64,000 nucleotides of DNA from Cymodocea nodosa (lineage: Eukaryota; Streptophyta; Magnoliopsida; Alismatales; Cymodoceaceae), in assembly GCA_036874045.1 (NCBI GenBank), contig CM072344.1:10202501-10266500 (forward strand). Reading direction: 5' to 3'. The notes under the pieces were generated by a model. It saw only the letters and a program-made list of their open reading frames with translations. It did no database searches and was not told where the DNA came from. The first letter of the stretch is position 1. Every line of letters starts with the position of its first letter. This document shows positions 44,864-56,688 of the stretch, one piece after another. A program made the position numbers and the translations under genes.

Positions 44864-46876
44864 TCAAAAAGAGATTTTATCTCTTGGAACCCATTTTTGA
44901 GTGGGTCCAAGAATTTTAGAGAGAGTCATATCAAAATAATCCATATTTTTAGACTTCAACTTATCTATTTTCTGATAATTATTTTTGCATTTCTTTCTCT
45001 TAGTGTTATAATTATCAGAACATTTATCTCCATGTAAACCAAAGTTGAAATTTTCATTTCTGACATTATTTGATTTCCAATATCCGATATTCTTTAAATA
45101 TAAAGAAAATTGATCAAGAATATTAAAATTCTCAAATGTCTTAGCTTGATTCTTCTGAAGATTTCTTTTGAAATTCTTGCATCGTGTGCTATCATTTATA
45201 TGCTGCATTTCATCAATTTACACATATTTTTCTCCCTTTTTGATTACACGCGAAATAGTTTTTCTCGTACTATTCTTAGTATTGGAAATAAAGACATTAT
45301 TTTTAGCAGTACCATCATGCAATATATAATTTTCAGAAGATGCATCGTGTAAACCAATACCATGTTTTTCTACATTTGATATTTTACTACTGAGTTCATT
45401 TGTTAAAGTTTGACTATTATTCCATTTACTTAATATAGCATTTTGATCGCAGACTTTAATCTTTAACACATCAATTTCTGAATTTAAATCAGTAATAGTC
45501 AGTTCCAGTTTTTCAATTTCACAAATCATTTTTTTCTTATCAGCAATTAAATTTTCACAATCAGCATGCAATTTTCTTTCTATAGCAGTGAACTTTAAAA
45601 TTTCCTATTCATGTCTTTGATTTTCTTCTTTAAATTTATTTAACGTAGAGTTTAGAAAATCAATCTTATTTTAAGATTCATCTAGCATTTTCCTAGTGTC
45701 CTTTCTTTCTATTTTAACTTTCTTATATTTTCTGGTCAGTCTATTGTATTCAACAAGTAATCCATCAAAACTATCAAAATTAGCATTTTGATCAGAGGAT
45801 ACCTCACTAGATTTTGCCATAAAGCATACATTTGCTAGATTTTCTTCTAAATTTGATGTTGATGAGGATTCATTGTCTGATGTTGAATCCTTTGTTTCTT
45901 CACTTTGTGAAGCTGAAGAGTCATCCCATGTCACTTTAAGTGCCATTCTCTTTCTGAATTTCTTATTCTTGAAATTCCTCCTCGAATTCTTCTTATCTTT
46001 GTTGAGAGGACAATCAGTTTGAAAGTGACCCGGCCTGTTGCACTTGTAGCATATACTTTTGTCTTTCGTGAATGACTTCTTCTCCATATCTCCAAATGTC
46101 TTTGCTGACTTGAAGTTCCTGCGTTTCTTCAATAGATTTCTAAATTTTCTGGTCAACAACAATAAATCATCATTAGAATCACTAGTGACTTCTGAGACTT
46201 TATTAGCCTCAAAAGCCAGATCCCTTCTAGGATTTTTCCATTTTGGATCTAAATGTTGTACTTCATAGGTTGTTAGATTTCCTATGACATCATCGAGAGT
46301 ATATGTATTTAAGTCCTTGGACTCTTTAATAGATGTTGTCTTTTGAGCCCAAATTTTAGTTAAAGATCTAAAGATCTTTCTTACCAAGTCTTTTTCCTCG
46401 AATTTCTTGCCTAAAGATTTTAATGAATTTAAAATCTCAAGAAAACGAGAAAACATGTCAGAGATACATTCATTTTCGTGCATTTTAAAAAGCTCATATT
46501 TATGTACTAACATATTGATCTTAGATTCCTTGACTTGATTAGTACCTTCGTTGACAACTTCTAATGCATGCCATATCTCATCTGCAGTTTGATATGCAGA
46601 AACTTTATTAAATTGATCATGAGATAAAGCACAAAACAAGATGTTTAAACCTTTAGCATTTAGTGACATTCGCTCGTTTTCATCAAAAGTCCAAGTATCA
46701 TATGGAGTCGTAACTAACACTATAGGATTACTAATTATATGCCATAATTTGAAATCGATTGACTGAAAGAATACTTTCATCCTATATTTCCAGTAGCCAT
46801 AATTGCTACCTTCGAACATAGGAGGACGATTAGTGGTCTGTCCTTCAGTCATAACTAAGATTTCAGAGTTATCCAT
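44864..46876 (-). pseudogene. gag of element 3
   Basis: ATG at 46876; a single frame of 671 codons to the stop at 44864, broken by stops at about 45671, 45605 and 45218. Parts: TEGQTTNRPPMFEGSNYGYW, capsid with DMFSRFLEILNSLKSLGKKF, zinc knuckle CYKCNRPGHFQTDC (about 46050-46010), Ser/Glu-rich segment (SESSSTSN type), long coiled-coil, NYILHDGTAKNN, and the end KWVPRDKISF. It retains a 401-residue uninterrupted N-terminal part. Binds and packages element RNA in the family. Confidence 0.9.
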
Positions 46877-46967
46877 TTTAAACAGATGATCCGAAGTAAA
46901 TGACAGGAAAAACCAATTCCTAAATAGAGAAATGAAGGCTTTCCGGATGCTTTAAACAGTTTAAAAT

Positions 46968-46979
46968 GCTTTGATACTA
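46968..46979 (-). other. Primer-binding site of element 3
   Basis: On the minus strand TAGTATCAAAGC, two bases from the LTR edge at 46982. Initiator-Met type with changes. Confidence 0.85.
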
Positions 46980-46981
46980 GT

Positions 46982-48094
46982 TGTAGGATCGTTTGTATCA
47001 CAAGAGGGGGGGTGAATTGTGTCTTTAGTAATTAAACTAGCGGATAAAACAAGAGCACAAAACACTCGTAAATGAAATTCTATTCTTTTATTTCAAGACA
47101 GAATTTACAATATGTTTTCAGCTCAATTCCCTTCTTGACGGTTTTGATACAGTAATTTTTGATATACAATTCAAATAGTAAAACAAAGCTCTTTTTCAAA
47201 ACTAATTTTGAATTGTATAAAACCTGATCTTTATGCACACAGCTCTTTTCTTTCTCTTTGCTCAACTTCTGTATCTTTTCTTCTCTAGTTGTCGAATTTC
47301 CAGACTTCTTATGTTTGCAGCTACTTTTCTAAAATATCTTGGAATTTCAAACTTCTTCTGATGTTGGAGAACTTTTCAGAATATGAATATTCAAACTTAA
47401 CTTTTCAATTAGGGATCCAGATTGAATATTCAGACTTGGTTTTTGAGACTAGGATCCCCTGTTGTAATGTAGCTCGTACTCTCTATAAGTAGTCGAACTC
47501 TATTGTCTTTCACGTTCAGCATGTTCATCCACTTGATCCACAATCCATAATCCACGTACTAATTTTCTCTTTAATCCAAATTACTTTCTATTTAAAATTC
47601 CACTTTCTTTACTGACAATCTGAGTTTCCACGATCTCCACTCGTAGATTCACCGAAATTTTATCTTCCTGGAGTCTTGTAGAATATCTTCTAAGTCTTCG
47701 ATTTAGTCAAACATTTATCCTTTAACTCCTGTCAAAACTCGAACACTTATCCTTTAACCCTTCGAGTTCTTGCACCTGCAAAACACGTGACTAAACAAGG
47801 AAACTTATTTGTTCGTTAGTCCTTTTATAAAACTCGAACAGTTATCTATCCATGCGTATAAAAACTCGAACAGTTATCTAATTATTCAATTTTTCATTAC
47901 CGAACGCACATGGAAAACACATGACAACTTAAAACACTAAAAACACACGTGCGTATAACTTAACTATACGAGTTTTTTACATCAAGTATTTGACAAAAAC
48001 GAAACGTTAACTATCCGAAAGTTTAACTATTGCAAATCTAGCTCTTCGGAAATCTTTAATTTATTCGACATAAAAATGAAACTTTTCGATAATC
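46982..48094 (-). repeat. 5' LTR of element 3, truncated
   Basis: Plus coordinates start TGTAGGATCG and are co-linear with 28951-30060 up to ACTTTTCGATAATC. There the expected CTGTTAACTATTATAC... end is replaced by a patchwork (48095-48192). About 110 bp of the U3 end are missing. Confidence 0.88.
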
Positions 48095-48192
48095 GAATAC
48101 CTAGAAGATATTCTACAGGACTCCAGGAAGATTAGGTTGATATGATATTATGTAGACTGTCTCTATATGATATTCCAACTGGTATCGAATAT
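48095..48192. other. Patchwork filler between broken T LTRs
   Basis: Short pieces matching T LTR parts in both orientations: CTAGAAGATATTCTAC and GGACTCCAGGAAGAT are plus-strand LTR phrases, while GATATTATGTAGACT is a minus-strand LTR phrase. ATTCCAACTGGTATC and GGTTGATAT resemble words at 57907-57960. Such mosaics arise by template switching or end-joining with filler. Confidence 0.6.
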
Positions 48193-48438
48193 ATAAATTA
48201 TGTGACTTATTAGGTTTTGACATCATAAAAAAGGGAGAGATTGTTAGGTATTTAATTTTGAAGATGCATGCTTTATTAACATATTTAAATAAGTCTACAT
48301 AATATTCTCTAAGTATATTTCTCTAAGTATAATTGTTAACAGATTATCGGAAAGTTTCATTTTTATATCGGATAAATTAAAGATTTCCGAAGAGCTAGAT
48401 TTGCAATAGTTAAACTTTCAGATAGTTAACGTTTCATT
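48193..48438 (+). repeat. Plus-strand polypurine tract and T LTR start (inverted-repeat arm)
   Basis: Reads in plus orientation AAATTATGTGACTTATTAGG, AAAAAAGGGAGAGA and then TGTTAGGTATTTAATTTTG (LTR start at 48242). It stops at GTTTCATTTT. The same sequence is present inverted at 48732-48980, giving about 245-bp arms with a spacer of roughly 290 bp. The orientation opposes both neighbouring elements. Confidence 0.85.
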
Positions 48439-48930
48439 TTAGTTGAACATTTATCCTTTAACTCCTGTCAAAACTCGAACACTTATCCTTTAACTCTTCG
48501 AGTTCTTGCACCTGCAAAACACGTGACTAAACAAGGAAACTTATCTGTTCGTTAGTCCTTTTATAAAACTCGAACAGTTATCTATCCATGTGTATAAAAA
48601 CTCAAACAGTTATCTAACTATTCAATTTTACATTACCGAACGCACAAGGAAAACACGTGACAACTTAAAACATTAAAAACACTCGTGTGGATAACTTAAC
48701 TATATGAGTTTTTAACATAAAGTATTCGACAAAAATGAAACGTTAACTATCCGAAAGTTTAACTATTGCAAATCTAGCTCTTCGGAAATCTTTAATTTAT
48801 CCGACATAAAAATGAAACTTTCCGATATTCTGTTAACTATTATACTTAGAGAAATATACTTAGAGAATATTATGTAGACTTATTTAAATACGTTAATAAA
48901 GCATGCATCTTCAAAATTAAATACCTAACA
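48439..48930 (-). repeat. 3' LTR of element 4, truncated
   Basis: Minus-strand T LTR lacking its U5-side part: it begins TAGTTGAACATTTATCC and ends ATACCTAACA at 48930, next to the minus-strand polypurine tract (48932-48944). Includes CACGTG and TTCGGAAAT phrases shared with the other T LTRs. Confidence 0.88.
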
Positions 48931-49256
48931 ATCTCCCCCTTTTTGATGATGTCAAAACCTAATAAGTCACATAATTTATATCTCTCCCTTTTTGGCATTA
49001 TAAAAAAGTAAACAAACTATTTTCTCCTCCTTTAGGAAGTTAAGTGTTATAAATGTAAGGAAGGATATCTTACTAAGTCTATATTAATCAAAACGATAGT
49101 GGCAATCATACATAGGATTTATGGATTAAGCAAAAACTGTTTAATATCATAAACTGTGAAAAATAATCACGTAACTTTAAAATCAATAAACAGTTTACAT
49201 AATGATTTTGGTTACAAATTACAAAAAATAAATCATGTAATACATAATTTGTATAA
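48931..49256 (-). other. Polypurine tract and 3' spacer of element 4
   Basis: On the minus strand AAAAAGGGGGAGA at 48932-48944. A second, diverged run (AAAAAGGGAGAGA) is near 48981-48993. AT-rich non-coding up to the aORF stop. Confidence 0.8.
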
Positions 49257-51249
49257 TCACAAGCCTCTTTGTCTTCGAAAAATATCAAACAGGGTATCTG
49301 AAATTGTCTTTGCAATATCTGTACTAACTCTGTTTATCTGATCAAGTAATGCATGATCTAAATCATTTTGAGAAACTTGTGATGGTTGCTGTAAAAATTC
49401 AGTATATATGTCTGTATCTAGACCTGTATGTATTTCTCTATGTATACCTTGTTGTATATCTGTATGTATATCTGTATGTTGCTGTGTTTCTGTAAATTCT
49501 GTGGATTGTTGCTGTGTTTGCCGAACCTGTTGTTGTTGTCTGAGGATAGGCGTATCTGCCGCTTGGTATTTTTGGAGTTCCTTTGCAGAGAAAGATCGTG
49601 ACTTTAATCTTTTCTGTGTCTAAGGTGTAATATCTGTTTGACTTGCCACAATTCTCAAAATTGTATCACCATAAAATAATTTACTCTGCAAATGTAAGAT
49701 ATGAGAAACAAAAATATCATACCAGTTCACCTGTATATGGTTGATTAATGCGTATGTAGCATAAAGATAACATTTGCCAACTTTTGCCCCATGACCAAAC
49801 CTCTAAAACAACGTAGCATGCAATATTTTTGCAATAAAACGTGCTTGGCCATTTAAGTCATTTAGTAATGTCAATGGTTTGTTGGCAATTGGATCTTTGG
49901 CTAAACTTGTAATGTCCCATCCCAATCGATAAACTTGTTTTCTTTTTGATAATTTAACTCCTTCATTTTTCAGACCAAGTACCTGATGAAGTAAATCTGG
50001 AGTTAAATATATGTCATTTTCTTGTATATTAGAAACAGAAATACCTTCTTCCACTGTTAAGTTTGAGTAAAAACAACTGAGAAGTTCGGGTATAGCAAGA
50101 TGGCCTGGTTGTTGTGGAAGTAGAGTCAACAAGCCTTGAAATTCAAACAGTTCACGTATGTGTGCCATCCCTTCAAACTTAACTAGTCTTGAATATAAAA
50201 CTGTAAAAGTTTTATATGTCTGAAATTTGTCATAACAGGAATTATTTCTGAACCATAATAGTGTATTTGCATCTAAACTCTATTCAGGATTAGGTATTTT
50301 CTTGTCATGATGTTCTAATTTGGGACTTGTTTCAATATTATCAACAGCATCTATATTGTCAAATCTTTCAGAACTGGTGGAATTTCTATCAAAACTAGTA
50401 TAAATGTTTGAAATATTTGTTATTGCCGTATTAATAATCTGCTGAATTTCTTATGTTTGTTCTTTTGGAAACATATCAGTAGCAATAGTCTCTGTAATAA
50501 TTTGTATATCAGCAACCTGTATATCTATATGTGATCTATACAACTGTTTCTGTATGAAAGAATGTTCTATATCTGTTTGTGAAATAGAATCATCCAGTAT
50601 TTCTGAAATTTGTATATGTGAGACATTGGTAGTATCATATTCTACTTGTAACTGTGTATGTTGTTGATTATATACATTTATCAACAAGTATACGATATAT
50701 TGTAACAGACATAACCATACATATAAAGTGTAGTATAAGCAACTGTACCAAAATTCAAAAGTCTCTATTCGAGATATAGTAAGAGGAAAAATATCTGTAC
50801 ATTCCTCTTCAGATGAAATATCTTCAAAATTCATAGACTCAATGTCTATGCCATCAATAATATCATCAAATTTGATATCATCTGTATATATATCATCAAA
50901 ATTTCCTACATTCTCACTTTCCATAGGAAAAGAATGTGTGCTTGCAGCATTGTGTGAAAAACTGTCTATTGTATTAAAAGATACATTATGCACTAATGTG
51001 ACATAATACCTTAGAGTATATGCTTGTAAGCCAATATTTGTCACATCTGCTGGGATTCCTAACAAAAATGTTTGTCCAGCTTCTGCAATGGAGCATAGTT
51101 TTCCATTTTTCACTGATTCTTCTTTTTGCTGCAATGTTCCCTGTACACCTTGAATAGATGTCGTTGATTTCATTCTGCATTTACTGAAGTTCCAGCTCTC
51201 TTTTCTACACTTTGATCATTCTACCACGTCCTCTTCCATGCCTTGACAT
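49257..51249 (-). pseudogene. aORF of element 4, internally deleted
   Basis: Same protein as 30497-33090 but shorter by about 600 bp. The N-terminal MQNEINDIYSR (about 51180-51148) is joined directly to GVQGTLQQKEESVKNGK. This removes the segment with the GLRSEG motif. The acidic part, the hydrophobic FWYSCLYYTLYVWLCLLQY, the ELFEFQGLLTLLPQQPGH domain (50168-49803, longest unbroken copy of this part) and the Gln-rich tail are kept. Stops and frameshifts are present. Confidence 0.82.
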
Positions 51250-53276
51250 TGTTGATTAATTTTCGCTTTGCACTGTAGAACTTAGTGGAAGGAAGGATTG
51301 TAAAGCTAGGGTTTTACCAAGGTAGAAACACGAAAGGTTGTTAGGAAAACATTTATAACTCTCCGAGTTTATAAATGGACAAACGGATTCAATCATTGAA
51401 ATCATAAATATAAGATCTGTTACCGATAAATAACTCGAGTGCTTGCAATAACTGTACAAGTTTTACAACCAACAATTGCAGAATACTTAGCGTAATTGTG
51501 CATATAAAGAAAATAACTTCAAGCTAAGTGAACAAGTGAGAAAACTCAAAGATTTATGATAACTGTTCGAGTTTCTCGAAGGAATAGGTGTGAAAACTCG
51601 AAGATTTAAACATAACTGTTCGAGTTTCGACTGAGACATTATAAAGCAGTGGAATTCAACACATGCACAATTTAAACTTAAGGTGTTCAAAAAGTTTCGA
51701 AGACTTATAAACCTAACTATCCGATGCTCATGTGCATTTTAGAGAGTTACAGATAACCTTCCGAATGATAACTTAAGTTAATCGTCCAGATCACGACATG
51801 TGTACTTAAGCAGTTTTATAATAAAGAGATGTTTCGGAGAGTTACAAATCTAACTTTCCGATGCCCAAACGCATTTCGGAGAGTTACAGATAACTTACCG
51901 TAAATCCACTTAAGTCATGCATTATGATTTCGACACGTGTACTTCAGGAAATAATAAAATAGTCTATTGAACGTTTTAAAACACAACTGTCCGATACTTG
52001 TAATATAACTTGCCAAAACAATAGAAAATTCGAATACTTAAGAATTAAAATACCTACAAGTCACCGACAGTTTAGAAATGTACTTAATTAAGGTGTATTT
52101 CCTGAAATTATGCAGATTCTTTCATGAAAACATATAATAGTTCAAAAGTTATGAATTATTATAGGAGAAATTGCTCCCCTACATAAATGTAGTGTAAAGA
52201 ATCTATGGCGTACTTAATCTGGGTTGCCAAGCCCTAAGTAGAGTTGGCTTAAAAAGGTCAAATAGCTTACTTAAAGAGGATGCTAAGCCTTAAATAGATT
52301 TGAGTCTCTCCTTTTTTTTTTTTTTTTTTTGTAATTTGAATGAAATACAGAAATAAGTAGTAGAGTTAACAATTTAGACTTTCTGGCTTTTATCTTATTC
52401 AGTTTACAGAAGATAATTCATAGAGATATACCTATAGAAACTTAAAAGATTTCAATAATGAGTACACAACTTAAGACAAATAAATATCGTACATTATGTG
52501 TAAAGAGTAGATAATAATAAAAATAACAAGGATTATATGCACAGATTATGTCAGAATTGTTATAACACCTTGACAGATAAATTAAGCTTGAGTACATTGC
52601 CCCCTTTTCTTTTTTTCTTTCTTATATTCATATATATATATTTTATGTATTACCTCCCACAATATCATCTTTTTACATGATCATAATCCCTTGCTTAGGA
52701 GAAAGATAACCAGTTACTCAATGACAAGTAAGAACAGGTAATTTTTTTATTTACTTTAAATATAATCTGAATTACTTGCAAAATAAGTTTTTAGTCAGCA
52801 CATCCCAAACCAGTTGGTTTAAGTGACTAGGGTTTAAGATCCCCCAACGGACTTAATTACTCAATTAATTACAGACAAAAAATAAATAAAAATAAAACAA
52901 GATAGTAAATTAAATTAGAGGCAACCGCAAGACTTAATTTTTCTAACAGAATGTTAATAACTTTCCTTTAATAAAAAGTACATACTTTCTATGTATTTTC
53001 CTATTAAAATCTCTGTAATAGCATATACATAAGTTACAAAAATATAGTTGGCACTCACATTGAATCAATTTAACATTTCCTTACGTAATCTTTTTTGAAT
53101 TTTTCTTAAATAAATTGACTTCAATAAAAATCAGAATTTCATAAATTCTTAACTACTAGAAAACTGTAATTCGAAAATAGAAATGTTGTTTTGTTTTTTT
53201 GTTTTTTTTAATAATAAAGACATTAAATTCTAAAACTACCTTATATCAAACCAAAATACAATGAACAGGACCATTT
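51250..53276 (-). promoter_or_regulatory. Post-pol spacer and U3-like aORF leader of element 4
   Basis: Second minus-strand copy of the spacer at 33091-35116, nearly co-linear with it. The same C-LTR-like landmarks are seen (ACCGACAGTTTAG, GACACGTGTACTTC, CCGATGCTCATGTGC) in about 51700-52150, with repeated GAGAGTTACA / TAACTTTCCGA units. 52150-53276 is A/T-rich and non-coding, with poly-T near 52310. Confidence 0.55.
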
Positions 53277-53310
53277 AAATATCAGATAACCTACAGATAC
53301 CAAGTTGTAA

Positions 53311-54054
53311 TCATAATTTTGAGAATGTATTTTCATCTAAGGGTTTTGTAAATAGATCTGCTAATTGTTCTGTGGTAGGAACAAAATTTAATACTATTTT
53401 TCCTTTTATAACATTATCCCTTAGAAAATGATGTCGAACTTCTATATGTTTTGCTCGTGAATGTAAGATAGGATTTTTAGATAAACTTATTGTAGAACTA
53501 TTATCACAGAAAATCTTAGTTGGTTCATAGTCTAAATTAAAATCTTTTATGGTTTGTCTGATCCACAGGATTTGAGCACAGTAAAGTGCAGCAGCTATAT
53601 ATTCAGCTTCAGTTGTAGATAATGCTACACAATTTTGCTTTTTGCTAAACCATGACACTAAAGAATTACCTAACAATTGACAAGTGCCACTGGTGCTTTT
53701 TCTTTCAGACTTACATCCTGCGAAATCAACATCACTATAACCTACTAAGTTTAAAGAACTGTGTTTAAAGTAAAACAGTCCGAAATTGATGGTTCCTAAT
53801 AGATATTTAAAAATTCGTTTAACAATAAGTAGGTGTGATTCCTTAGGATTTGATTGATATCTAGCACAAGTACACACACTAAACATAATATTTGGTCGGC
53901 TAGCTGTTAAATAGAGTAATGAACCAATCATACTTCTATATTGTTTTACATCTATAGTTTTTCTAAAGTCATCTTTATCCAACTTGGTGATAGTGCTCAT
54001 TAAGCTTTTAAAGGATGTTTTATGTAATTTACCTAGTTGACATGCATCACACAT
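53311..54054 (-). pseudogene. In-frame fusion of GAG-pre-integrase end to RNase H (element 4)
   Basis: An open frame of 247 residues. It begins MCDACQLGKLHKTSFKSL, the zinc-binding end of the GAG-pre-integrase domain, and passes at 54000 directly into [11 protein letters not shown], the RT-RNase H connection. It then has the RNase H part with GYSDVDFAG, STTEAEYIA and CDNSSTIS. Integrase and the RT catalytic part, about 1.8 kb in element 3, are deleted. RNase H motifs including TEAEY are preserved. Probably a chance in-frame deletion. Confidence 0.85.
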
Positions 54055-54540
54055 AAACTCTTTCGAGTACTTAATACTAGGTAAACCTCTAACTAGATTC
54101 TTTTTAGATAGCTTTTGTAATAATTTTAAGTTTCAGTGTCCTAGCCTTCTATGTAGTAAAATGACTTCATCCGATTTTGCAATTAAGCAAGCATTGTCTT
54201 TAATAATATCAGAAGGAAAATTTAAAATACAAACAGATCCTTTCTTGTATGTAGTGAATAAAATTTCGTTTGTAGTGATGTCCATAATTTTACAGGAATA
54301 TTTTTCAAAAATTACTCTATAAATCTTCATTAAAACAGGAACACTCAATAAATTAAAACCTAAGTTTTCAACTAATAAGACATCATTTATAAAACATTTC
54401 TCAGTTACCTGAACCTTGCCAGACGCAAGGATATTTGTTTTGCTTTTATTTACAAAGGTAACTTGTCCATTCTTGGTCTTTGTTATTTCTATAAGTAATC
54501 GTATATCTCTAGTCATGTGGTTGGATGCTCCACTGTCCAT
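54055..54540 (-). pseudogene. Protease region of element 4
   Basis: Minus-strand MDSGASNHMTRDIRLL at 54540 carries the DSG motif. It continues through NLLSVPVLMKIYR to HRRLGH at 54133, then a stop and the start of the GAG-pre-integrase segment that joins the fused frame at 54054. Confidence 0.85.
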
Positions 54541-54573
54541 TATCCATTTTGATTTGTGTACCTACAAAAACAA

Positions 54574-56584
54574 TCAAAAAGAGATTTTATCTCTTGGAAC
54601 CCATTTTTGAGTGGGTCCAAGAATTTTAGAGAGAGTCATATCAAAATAATCCATATTTTTAGACTTCAACTTATCTATTTTCTGATAATTATTTTGCGTT
54701 TCTTTCTCTTAGTGTTATAATTATCAGAACATTTATCTCCATGTAAACCAAAGTTGAAAGTTTCATTTCTAACATTATTTGATTTCCAATATCCGATATT
54801 CTTTAAATATGAAGAAAATTGACCAAGAATATTAAAATTCTCAAATGTCTTAGCTTGATTCTTTTGAAGATTTCTTTTGAAATTCTTGCATCGTGTGTTA
54901 TCATTTATATGCTGCATTTCATCAATTTGCACATATTTTTCTCCCTTTTTGATTACACAAGGAATAGTTTTTCTCTTACTATTCTTAGTACTGGAAATAA
55001 AGACATTATTTTTAGCAGTACCATCATGCAATATATAATTTTCAGAAGATGCATCGTGTAAACCAATACCATGTTTTTCTACATTTCATATTTTACTACT
55101 AAGTTCATTTGTTAAAGTTTGACTATTATTCCATTTACTTAATATAGCCTTTTGATCGCAGACTTTAATATTTAACACATCAATTTCTGAATTTAAATTA
55201 GTAATAGTCAGTTCTAGTTTTTCAATTTCACAGATCATTTTTTCTTATCAGCAATTAAATTTTCACAATCAGCATGCAATTTTCTTTCTATAGCAGTGAA
55301 CTTTAAAATTTCCTAGGCATGCCTTTGATTTTCTTCTTTAAATTTATTCAACGTAGAGTTTAGAAAATCAATCTTATTTTTAGATTCATCTAGCATTTTC
55401 CTAGTGTCCTTTCTTTCTATTTTGACTTTCTAATATTTTCTGGTTAGTCTATTGTATTCAACAAGTAATCCATCAAAACTATCAAAATTAGCATTTTGAT
55501 TAGAGGATACCTCACTGGATTTTGCCATAAAGCATACATTTGCCAGATTTTCTTCTGAATCAGATGTTGATGAGGATTCATTGTCTGATGTTGAATCCTT
55601 TGTTTCTTCACTTTGTGAAGCTAAAGAGTCATCCCATGTCACTTTAAGCACCCTTCTCTTTCTGAATTTCTTATTTCTGAAATTCCTCCTCGAATTCTTC
55701 TTATCTTTGTTGAGAGGACAATCAGTTTGAAAGTGACTCGGCCTGTTGCACTTGTTGCATATACTTTTGTCTTTTGTGAATGACTTCTTCTCCATATCTC
55801 TAGATGTCTTTGCTGACCTGAAGTTCCTACGTTTCTTCAGCAGATTTCTAAATTTTCTGGTCAACAACAATAAATCATCATTAGAATCACTAGTGACTTC
55901 TGAGACTTTATCAGCCTCAAAAGCCAGATCCCTTCTAGGATTTTTCCCTTTTGGATCTAAATGTTGTACTTCATAGGCTGTTAGGTTTCCTATAAGATCA
56001 TCGAGAGTATATGTATTTAAGTCTTTGGACTCTTCAATAGATGTTGTCTTTTGAGCCCAAATTTTAGTTAAAGATCTAAGGATCTTTCTTGCCAAGTCTT
56101 TTTCCTCGAATTTCTTACTTAAAGATTTTAATGAATTTACAATCTCAAGAAAATAGGAAAACATGTTAGAGATACATTCATTTTCATGCATTTTAAAAAG
56201 CTCATATTTATGTACTAACATATTGGTCTTAGATTCCTTGACCTGATTAGTACCTTCGTTGGCAACTTCTAATGCATGCCATATCTCATATGTAGTTTGA
56301 TATGTAGAAACTTTATTAAGTTGATCATGAGATAAAGCACAAAACAAGATGTTTAAACCTTTAGCATTTAGTGCCATGTGCTCGTTTTCATCAAAAGTCC
56401 AAGTATCATATGGAGTTGTAACTAACACTATAGGATTGCTAATTATATGCCATAATTTGAAATCGATTGACTGAAAAAATACTTTTATCCTATATTTCCA
56501 ATAGCCATAATTGCTACCTTCAAACATAGGAGGACGATTAGTGGTCTGTCCTTCAGTCATAACTAAGATTTCAGAGTTATCCAT
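54574..56584 (-). pseudogene. gag of element 4
   Basis: ATG at 56584. 384 unbroken residues to about 55430, with PPMFEGSNYGYWKYRIKVFF, capsid with MFSYFLEIVNSLKSLSKKF, zinc knuckle CNKCNRPSHFQTDC (Gly to Ser at the fifth variable position) and Ser/acidic region. The coiled-coil part down to KWVPRDKISF (about 54574) is frameshifted and broken. Very similar to the gag of element 3. Confidence 0.9.
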
Positions 56585-56674
56585 TTTAAATAGACGATCC
56601 GAAGTAAATGACAGGAAAAACCAATTCCTAAATAGAGAAATGAAGGCTTTCGAATGCTTTAAACAATTTAAAAT

Positions 56675-56686
56675 GCTCTAATACCA
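56675..56686 (-). other. Primer-binding site of element 4
   Basis: On the minus strand TGGTATTAGAGC, two bases from the LTR at 56689. Confidence 0.9.
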
Positions 56687-56688
56687 AT

